A stretch of DNA of 64,000 nt from positions 78,862-142,861 of the forward strand of contig JALEFY010000031.1 of NCBI GenBank assembly GCA_022760435.1. Direction: 5' to 3'. A program made the translations under genes and the position numbers. Position 1 is the first letter of the stretch; the number at the start of each line of letters is the position of its first letter. This DNA is from Neomegalonema sp. GTDB lineage: Bacteria > Pseudomonadota > Alphaproteobacteria > Rhodobacterales > Rhodobacteraceae. The notes beneath the pieces are model-generated. The model saw only the letters and a program-made list of their open reading frames with translations. It was not told the DNA's origin and made no database searches. This document shows, piece after piece, positions 62,838-64,000 of this stretch.

Positions 62838-63575
62838 ATGACCTATTGTCTGGCCCTGAACCTGAACGATGGCCTCGTTCTTCTGGCCGATAGTCGCACC
62901 AATGCTGGCGTCGACAATATCTCGACTTTCGGGAAGCTCTTCACCTGGTCCATGCCGCAATCGCCCGAGGGCAATGGCCGCGCCATCGCCTTGATGATGG
63001 CGGGGAACCTGTCGATCACTCAGGAGATCGTCAATCTCATCGAGGAAGAGAACGCGCGCGGCGATCAGTTCAGTATCATGCAAGCGCCCAGCATGTTTCG
63101 GGTGGCCGAGCGTGTCGGCGCCTTGATGAGTGATGTGCAAGGCCGGCGCGGCCCGGCCCTGTTTAATGCCGGGGTGGCGGCGGGGGCGTCGATCATTGTC
63201 GCCGGTCAGATCCAGGGCGACGTGACCCGCGTGTTTCTGGTCTATACCGAAGGCAATTTCATCGAGGCGACGGCCGATACCCCCTTCATGCAAATCGGTG
63301 AGGCCAAATATGGCAAGCCGATCCTCGACCGCACGATCACCATGGCAACCCCGATGAATGAGGGGATCACGGCCGCCTTGCTGTCCATGGATGCCACCTT
63401 GCGCTCGAATTTGAGCGTCGGCATGCCCTTGGATATGGCGGTATCAAGCGCCGGGAGTTTCGAATGGCGCTCGCGGCGGATCGGGCTGAATGATGCGACC
63501 TATCGCGATATGAGCAATCGCTGGTCCGAGCATCTGCGCAGCGGTTTCAAGCAGATGCCGTTGATCGAGATCTAA
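62838..63575 (+). CDS. Proteasome-type peptidase Anbu (bacterial proteasome homologue)
   Basis: A 245-residue Ntn-hydrolase. The start MTYCLALNLNDGLVLLADSRTNAGVDNIS has the Thr directly after the initiator Met, which would be the N-terminal nucleophile, and the DSRTNAGVDN signature of the Anbu family. Anbu assembles as open helical rings and its substrates are unknown. The usual partners (ATP-grasp, alpha-E and transglutaminase-like genes) are not beside it: xthA lies upstream and a terminator and predicted rRNA promoter lie downstream. ATG 62838 has GGAG 11 bases upstream. Confidence 0.9.
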   Translation: MTYCLALNLNDGLVLLADSRTNAGVDNISTFGKLFTWSMPQSPEGNGRAIALMMAGNLSITQEIVNLIEEENARGDQFSIMQAPSMFRVAERVGALMSDVQGRRGPALFNAGVAAGASIIVAGQIQGDVTRVFLVYTEGNFIEATADTPFMQIGEAKYGKPILDRTITMATPMNEGITAALLSMDATLRSNLSVGMPLDMAVSSAGSFEWRSRRIGLNDATYRDMSNRWSEHLRSGFKQMPLIEI

Positions 63576-63680
63576 CGGGCGGATGGGCGGCGACTCAGAT
63601 CTGGATTCTGTGATCGCGCGCCCGGATCAGCGCATCTTGGTCGAAATGACACCGCGAGCGAGTCGCTCTTTTCACGAAAA

Positions 63681-63712
63681 CAGGCGCCCAAGGACGGGGC
63701 GCCTGTTTTTTT
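63681..63712 (+). terminator. Rho-independent terminator after Anbu
   Basis: CAGGCGCCC (63681-63689) pairs perfectly with GGGCGCCTG (63697-63705) around a 7-base loop and is followed by seven T. It isolates the Anbu transcript from the downstream promoter. Confidence 0.92.
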
Positions 63713-63850
63713 ATGCTTGGATTGCCGATTTTCGGATCGGGCGCGGTTTCTGCTTCGCTGCGTGTGAGAGGGTCTTGTGGATAAGTTTCGGGGTAACCAC
63801 ATAGAAATTTACGCTTCATTAACCCTCGCTACGCTAGATGTTGTGGCCGT

Positions 63851-63911
63851 CAAAAAAAATGTCGAAAAGCGAAAAAAGACGCTTGCATGACAGAGCGAAG
63901 GGCGGCATACA
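63851..63911 (+). promoter_or_regulatory. Putative rRNA-operon promoter with UP element
   Basis: A-tracts at 63852-63859, 63865-63868 and 63872-63877 are followed by TTGCAT (63883-63888), a 17-base spacer and CATACA (63906-63911). The phased A-tracts resemble an UP element. The box sequences alone are weak, but the boxA downstream supports a stable-RNA promoter. Confidence 0.5.
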
Positions 63912-63990
63912 GCGGCCTCCGGCGACGGTCGCAGGGCGCTACGGTGCTGATGCGGGGTTGCTGAACGGAATTTGCCGGCGCAGGCTGGCG

Positions 63991-64000
63991 TGCTCTTTGA
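63991..64000 (+). promoter_or_regulatory. boxA antitermination element of a predicted rRNA leader, cut by window edge
   Basis: The window ends in TGCTCTTTGA, which matches the start of the rRNA-leader boxA (E. coli TGCTCTTTAACA; alphaproteobacterial leaders commonly read GCTCTTTGACA). It lies about 80 bases downstream of the putative promoter, as expected upstream of a 16S rRNA gene. Confidence 0.6.

Larger units (their letters stand above)
63576..64000 (+). other. Intergenic region to the window edge, 425 bases
   Basis: No protein gene is credible here. The stretch holds the Anbu terminator (63681-63712), a perfect DnaA-box sequence on the minus strand (63776-63784), AT-rich sequence with A-tracts (63851-63878), a putative rRNA promoter and a boxA at the very end. 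Each is listed separately. Confidence 0.65.

Noticed and set aside
63590..63666. tRNA-like fold after Anbu: 7-bp end pairing (GCGACTC/GAGTCGC) 77 bases apart with a GATC/GATC inner arm
   Set aside because: The T-arm consensus (GTTCRA), a proper 7-base anticodon loop and conserved D-loop Gly-Gly bases are missing; the pairings look fortuitous.
63776..63880. Replication origin suggested by a DnaA box and AT-rich tract
   Set aside because: Only one box is seen, none of the usual origin neighbour genes is present and the boxA points to an rRNA leader.

Overview
The window is 64 kb of gene-dense, high-GC chromosomal DNA. Codon usage, GC-rich third positions, the ubiH-type / ftsK / lolA gene neighbourhood, the Urt/Fmd transport cluster and the MtrH-like protein all point to an alphaproteobacterium; I cannot resolve the order. 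I see no insertion sequence, prophage, CRISPR array or complete RNA gene. The last bases look like the leader of an rRNA operon that begins just outside the window.

Layout. 1-2.3 kb: three secreted proteins (trypsin-fold protease entering from the left edge, HExxH protein, Cys-rich protein). 2.3-4.6 kb (minus): MFS transporter, mobB, mobA. 4.8-7.3 kb: pyruvate kinase and an unknown membrane protein. 7.4-17.3 kb (plus): aromatic-acid catabolic locus: muconate cycloisomerase, benzoate dioxygenase benABC, the diol dehydrogenase benD and a complete five-gene branched-chain-amino-acid-type ABC importer, presumably for benzoate or a related acid. 17.3-26.1 kb: housekeeping genes: UbiH-family hydroxylase, amidase, DapC-like aminotransferase, FtsK, LolA and a glutamine-synthetase-family ligase. 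26.1-28.7 kb: copper P-type ATPase behind a near-perfect CueR-type operator.

28.8-35.4 kb (minus): urtABCDE followed by formamidase fmdA and fmdB, with no urease genes, which suggests uptake and hydrolysis of short amides as well as or instead of urea. Divergent from it (35.6-40.1 kb) is an unusual two-component pair. Its sensor is an NCS1-type nucleobase permease fused to a Cys-rich putative metal site, a histidine kinase and a receiver; its partner is a LuxR-type response regulator. An 18-bp palindrome lies between the two units. 40.5-42.2 kb: exported rhodanese and LysM proteins. 42.3-47.5 kb: RND efflux pump with a divergent TetR regulator. 47.7-50.3 kb: chemoreceptor with a zinc-binding CZB domain. 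50.3-55.1 kb (minus): pterin-binding methyltransferase-like protein, fasciclin lipoprotein, pterin carbinolamine dehydratase and an ABC-2 type exporter.

55.2 kb: fourteen perfect tandem copies of CCTTG in a divergent promoter region. 55.5-59.8 kb: LuxR response regulator, FIST-domain sensor and PAS hybrid kinase, matching the ErbR / NosP / NahK arrangement of pseudomonads. 60-63.6 kb: unknown membrane protein, exonuclease III and the proteasome-like peptidase Anbu. The window ends with a rho-independent terminator, an A-tract promoter and a boxA sequence.
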